Source: Candidatus Sumerlaeota bacterium
GTDB lineage: Bacteria; Sumerlaeota; Sumerlaeia; SLMS01; JAHLLQ01
Reading direction: 5' to 3'
Length of the DNA: 64,000 nt
Assembly (NCBI GenBank): GCA_030156535.1
Contig: JASGMJ010000010.1
Span: 62,001 to 126,000 of the forward strand
Every line of letters begins with the position of its first letter. The stretch's first letter is position 1. Below are positions 61,013 through 64,000 of this stretch, piece after piece. The notes under the pieces were generated by a model. That model was not told the origin of the DNA. It saw only the letters and a list, made by a program, of their open reading frames with translations, and ran no database searches. Both the position numbers and the translations under genes were made by a program.

Positions 61013-62701
61013 GTGACCGCCACTTCCGCCCCTCTGGAATCCGATTTCCCCGATGGCGCGGGCGCGCCGCGCATCCGCGTTGCCGAATGGGTCTGCCTGG
61101 GCGCGGTGCTCGTGCTCCATGCCGTCTTTCTTGAGCGCGTGAAGTTGCTGACCGTCGATGATGCGCTCATCACGATTCGGCAGGCGCGCAATCTGGTCGA
61201 GGGATACGGCTTCGTCTACAATCCCGGCGGGCCGCGCGTGGAGAGCTACACGAACCACCTGCTCTTTCTCTGGCAGGCGCTGACGTTGTGGCTCGGTGGC
61301 AATGCGCTGACGAGCACCAAGCTGCTGGGCGCGGCCGGGAGCAGCGCCTTGATTGTCGGTGCGTGGCTGCTGGCGCGCGATCTGGTGCGGTGGAGCGGCG
61401 CGGGGCTCGAACGCCTGCCTGCTCCCGTCCTGTTTTTCGGGCCGCTGCTGCTGGCCATTTCGCCGCTCGTGACGTTCGGAGCGATGGCGGGGCTGGAGAC
61501 CGCGTTGTTCGGTGGGCTGGTGACGCTGGGAGTCTGGCAGGTGCTGCGGGTTTTCCACGGCGAGGCGCTCCCGTGGGGAGCCGGGGCGCTCTTCGGCCTG
61601 GCGCTGTGGACGCGCCCCGAGGGTCTCATCTGGCTCGTGGGCTACGGCGTTGTGCTCGGTCTCGTCGCGTGGAGACAGGGGCGCGCGTGGAAGCCGCTCG
61701 CCGTGGCATTGGCGACGGGGCTGGGCTTCTGGCTGGCGCTTGCCGTTTTCCGTCTCGCCGTCTTCGGGCGCCTGCATCCGAACACCTACTACATCAAGAT
61801 GGCGGGCGACCCGGTCGGACGTTTCTTTTCCGGACTGAATTATGTGCGCGACTGGGCGGTACTGAACTTTGGATTCGGCTGGATTGCGTTGGGAGTGGCG
61901 GCGGCTTTTCTCCAGCTCCCCGCGCGCCGTGCTCCGGCACTGGTGGTGCTGCTGGGACTGCTGGGGCATCTGGTGCTCGTGGCCGTGGAGGGCGGCGACT
62001 GGATGCCGCACCTGCGGTTGATTGCTCCGGCGATGGGGATCGCGCTGGGGCTGGCGGCTACGGGTGTGGCGCTGGCGTGGTTGCGCGTGGCGCCCCGGCT
62101 GGGCCGGGCCTTCCGTCCCGTGGCTGCGGTGGGGACGCTGGTGCTGGCGTTTGGGGCATACCAGATCGTGTTGGCCGAGGAATATCGTGCGTTCGGCGAG
62201 GCCCAGACCCGCATCTTCGGCTGGAACGACGCGCACATCCCGCTCGGCAAGTGGCTGGGCGAGTGGCAGCTCCGGCGCTTGGCCGCCGACCGCGAGGGCC
62301 TGACTGTCGCCATCGAGGACATCGGCTGGGTTGGCTGGTACAGCGAGGCGCAGATCGTTGATCTTGCAGGCCTTGCAGACCCCGACTGGGCGCGCGAAGT
62401 CTACGACAGTGGCCGCGAGGCTGTCTACCCGGCCGGGCCTCTGATCCACGACGTGCGCCCGGAAGTGGTGGTGCTTGTCTCGCTCACGGGCCCGCGCGAA
62501 TCCCCCCGCCGCATCCTCTGGCCCAGCAACAAGGCCATCTACACCCATCCCGACTTTCTGAAAAACTACCGGGAGAAGGTCATCTTTACGCACAAGGACT
62601 TTCCGGGCGACGGGTACTTCCTGCACGTTTTTCTGCGCAATGATGTCTTCGACGAGCCCCCCGCCGTGACGCCACCGAAGGCGCGCGCCGTGGGCCGTTG
62701 A
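61013..62701 (+). CDS. polytopic membrane protein, AftB/GT-C-like
   Basis: A 562-residue protein with a strong GT-C-type signature after the first span: LLTVDDALITIRQARNLVEG (Asp-Asp pair), followed by GFVYNPGGPRVESYTNHLLF. Bacterial proteins with this pattern include arabinofuranosyl- or mannosyltransferase-like enzymes using lipid-linked sugars. About ten spans and a soluble C-terminal region of roughly 150 residues are seen. The start is GTG at 61013, where the protein aligns with the first basic/hydrophobic segment; the ribosome site is weak. It is a single gene, with no linked acceptor. Confidence 0.85.
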   Translation: MTATSAPLESDFPDGAGAPRIRVAEWVCLGAVLVLHAVFLERVKLLTVDDALITIRQARNLVEGYGFVYNPGGPRVESYTNHLLFLWQALTLWLGGNALTSTKLLGAAGSSALIVGAWLLARDLVRWSGAGLERLPAPVLFFGPLLLAISPLVTFGAMAGLETALFGGLVTLGVWQVLRVFHGEALPWGAGALFGLALWTRPEGLIWLVGYGVVLGLVAWRQGRAWKPLAVALATGLGFWLALAVFRLAVFGRLHPNTYYIKMAGDPVGRFFSGLNYVRDWAVLNFGFGWIALGVAAAFLQLPARRAPALVVLLGLLGHLVLVAVEGGDWMPHLRLIAPAMGIALGLAATGVALAWLRVAPRLGRAFRPVAAVGTLVLAFGAYQIVLAEEYRAFGEAQTRIFGWNDAHIPLGKWLGEWQLRRLAADREGLTVAIEDIGWVGWYSEAQIVDLAGLADPDWAREVYDSGREAVYPAGPLIHDVRPEVVVLVSLTGPRESPRRILWPSNKAIYTHPDFLKNYREKVIFTHKDFPGDGYFLHVFLRNDVFDEPPAVTPPKARAVGR

Positions 62702-63032
62702 GGGAATCGTTCCGGGCAGGCGCGACGCAGAATGTTCGCCGTGGAGTCAGGCCGAAGCTGGGGATAAGTGGGTCTACTCTGGTGGGTTGTGAGTTGAAGG
62801 GGGTCGTTTATGACGAATCCCTCTCTGCGGCCGGGGGTTTCCCTTGACGGGGGCGCGCTAATTCCCTTGTTTTTCACGCCCGACAGCGCCGACCGACTTC
62901 CTTTTCATTTGATTTTGTATTGTTTAGGGAGCGCGGAGTCAGCGCGGACCGTTGGCTATGGGCCACGGAAGCTAACCGGACGTCCTCCAGTCGGGTCCCG
63001 CAAGGGCGAAGGCGGCCGGAAACGGAGTGTGT
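62702..63032. other. 331-base region upstream of infB
   Basis: No gene accepted. A TTGACG box at 62844-62849 and an AT-rich patch at 62902-62925 are the best promoter-like parts, but no pair is convincing. Confidence 0.35.
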
Positions 63033-64000
63033 ATGCGGATTAGTGAGATTGCGCAGATTCTGGGCCTGAATTCCAAAGAAGCGATTCAGGAGGTGGAAGA
63101 ACTGCGCGACATGCTAACCTCCCAGGGATTCAAACTCGCCAAACGCGTGACGGCGTCGAGTGGGTTGGATGACGATGCGGTGCGCATCGTTCTGGCCGAG
63201 GTGGACAAGCGTCGCCGCGAGGCCAAGAACCTGAAGGCTCAGGAAGAGACGGCCCGCCAACAGGCTGAACAAGAGGCTCGGCGGAAGGCAGAAGCCGAGA
63301 AGCGCGCGCTGGAAGATGCCGAACGCCTGCGCCAAGCGGAAGAAGCACGCCGCAAGGCCGACGAGGCACTGGAACGCCGTCGGCGTGATCTGGCGCGGAT
63401 CAATGCGGCGGCAACGCCCCCTCCCGGGGTGGCGCCTCCCCCTCCGCCACCGGTGCCGGTGCGCAGCCAGCCTGTGGCCCCGCCTCCGGTTGCCGCAGCG
63501 CCTCCGCCCCCTCCTGCGGCGCCTGCCGCACCACAGCAGTCCGCACCCGTCCAGCAGATTCCCGCTCCGCCGACGCGTGTCGATCAGCGGCAGGGTGCTC
63601 CCGCTGCTCCGGCAGCCCAACAACAGCAGCAGCAGCCCTCCGCTCCGCCAGCACGCCCCCAGCAGCGCAGCCAGGGTCCCGGTGGCCCCGCCTCGCGCGA
63701 CCGCCGCGACTCACAGCCGCGCAGTCAGGGGCCCGCACGCACGGGCGACAGCGCACCGCCCCGCCGCGACAACCGTGGCGATGGCAAGCCCACGCGTCCG
63801 GCAGCCGGTGGCGTGGACGTCAAAGGATTCCTTGGCTCGGGTATGGAACCGGCCATTACGGATGATTACACGCCGCGCCGTGCCCGCCCCGAGGACCGTG
63901 GAAAGAAGAAGACGGCTCCCGGCGGCGATGGCGATCGGCCCAAGCGCATTAAGCCCGCGACACCGCGTGCGGGCATCCGCCCCACGCAGCTGTTCGAGGG
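63033..64000 (+). CDS. infB: translation initiation factor IF-2, N-terminal part (cut by window end)
   Basis: The first 322 codons of IF-2, which brings initiator tRNA to the 30S subunit as a GTPase. The start MRISEIAQILGLNSKEAIQE is the conserved IF2_N subdomain, followed by a long charged coiled segment (about 55-130, many Arg, Glu, Ala, Lys) and a Pro/Gln/Ala-rich linker (about 130-260). The GTPase part lies beyond the window. CGGAG lies 7 bases before the ATG. It does not follow nusA as in many bacteria. Confidence 0.93.
   Translation, partial: MRISEIAQILGLNSKEAIQEVEELRDMLTSQGFKLAKRVTASSGLDDDAVRIVLAEVDKRRREAKNLKAQEETARQQAEQEARRKAEAEKRALEDAERLRQAEEARRKADEALERRRRDLARINAAATPPPGVAPPPPPPVPVRSQPVAPPPVAAAPPPPPAAPAAPQQSAPVQQIPAPPTRVDQRQGAPAAPAAQQQQQQPSAPPARPQQRSQGPGGPASRDRRDSQPRSQGPARTGDSAPPRRDNRGDGKPTRPAAGGVDVKGFLGSGMEPAITDDYTPRRARPEDRGKKKTAPGGDGDRPKRIKPATPRAGIRPTQLFE

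Noticed and set aside
62810-63043. 77-residue open frame just before infB
   Set aside because: Overlaps the IF-2 start out of frame, has no ribosome site, and lies in what should be the infB leader.

Overview
The window is 64 kb of GC-rich (roughly 60-65 % by eye) chromosomal DNA from a Gram-negative-type bacterium. Support for an outer membrane comes from many lipobox proteins, an OmpA-domain lipoprotein, lipid-linked-sugar glycosyltransferases and a sialate-esterase/GH20 pair. Two type IV pilin-like pseudopilins share a start block (FTLIELLIVVAIIAILAAIA) and a closing signature (YDPTNGTxSxGDxxR). I associate this style with deep-branching groups such as Sumerlaeota, Hydrogenedentota or PVC-adjacent lineages; that placement is a low-confidence inference. 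No phage, IS element, rRNA or CRISPR was found.

Layout. 1-5.6 kb: 3' part of a multi-PAS hybrid histidine kinase, a membrane protein pair and a small exported protein. 5.6-10.8 kb: an orphan two-domain ABC permease with a small lipoprotein, argG with an unusual Lys/Ala-rich N-terminal tail, a zinc-free MDR oxidoreductase and a SpoIIAA-like protein. 11.2-15 kb: a secreted protein, then ilvB-ilvN preceded by what reads as a translational attenuator (45-codon leader with a Val-Leu-Val-Val-Val run, then terminator). 15-23.8 kb: exported metallophosphatase, FG-GAP propeller, GH20-like hydrolase, pseudopilin and sialate O-acetylesterase. 23.9-26.4 kb: a lower-GC accessory patch next to tRNA-Arg(CCG), holding an MqsR-type toxin, an MqsA-type zinc-finger/HTH antitoxin with a long C-terminal extension, and a SecB-like chaperone. 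This is a complete toxin-antitoxin-chaperone (TAC) module.

26.6-43 kb: an operon of GT39, VTT and GT2 proteins; a CDF metal transporter; a golvesin-domain secreted protein; a large membrane protein; HtrA-like protease; an rsmG-GT2 operon; DinB-like protein; a second GT-C-like membrane protein; a second hybrid kinase; and an MBL hydrolase. 43-52 kb: GHL10-type lipoprotein divergent from a FAD oxidoreductase, rplM-rpsI, a secreted thioredoxin-like protein, and an SDR-gluconokinase-LarA-like operon. 52-64 kb: two overlapping GT2 genes, a small membrane protein, rpsT, a lipoprotein, an OmpA lipoprotein, two more large membrane glycosyltransferase-like proteins, a pseudopilin and the 5' part of infB.

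The most interesting items are the TAC module, the ilvB attenuator, and a set of dispersed intergenic repeats. Among these, two inverted-repeat elements of about 145-150 bp with CACGGAG-type arms each begin within a few bases of a stop codon, and a 122-bp element with 11-bp inverted ends separates ilvB from ilvN.
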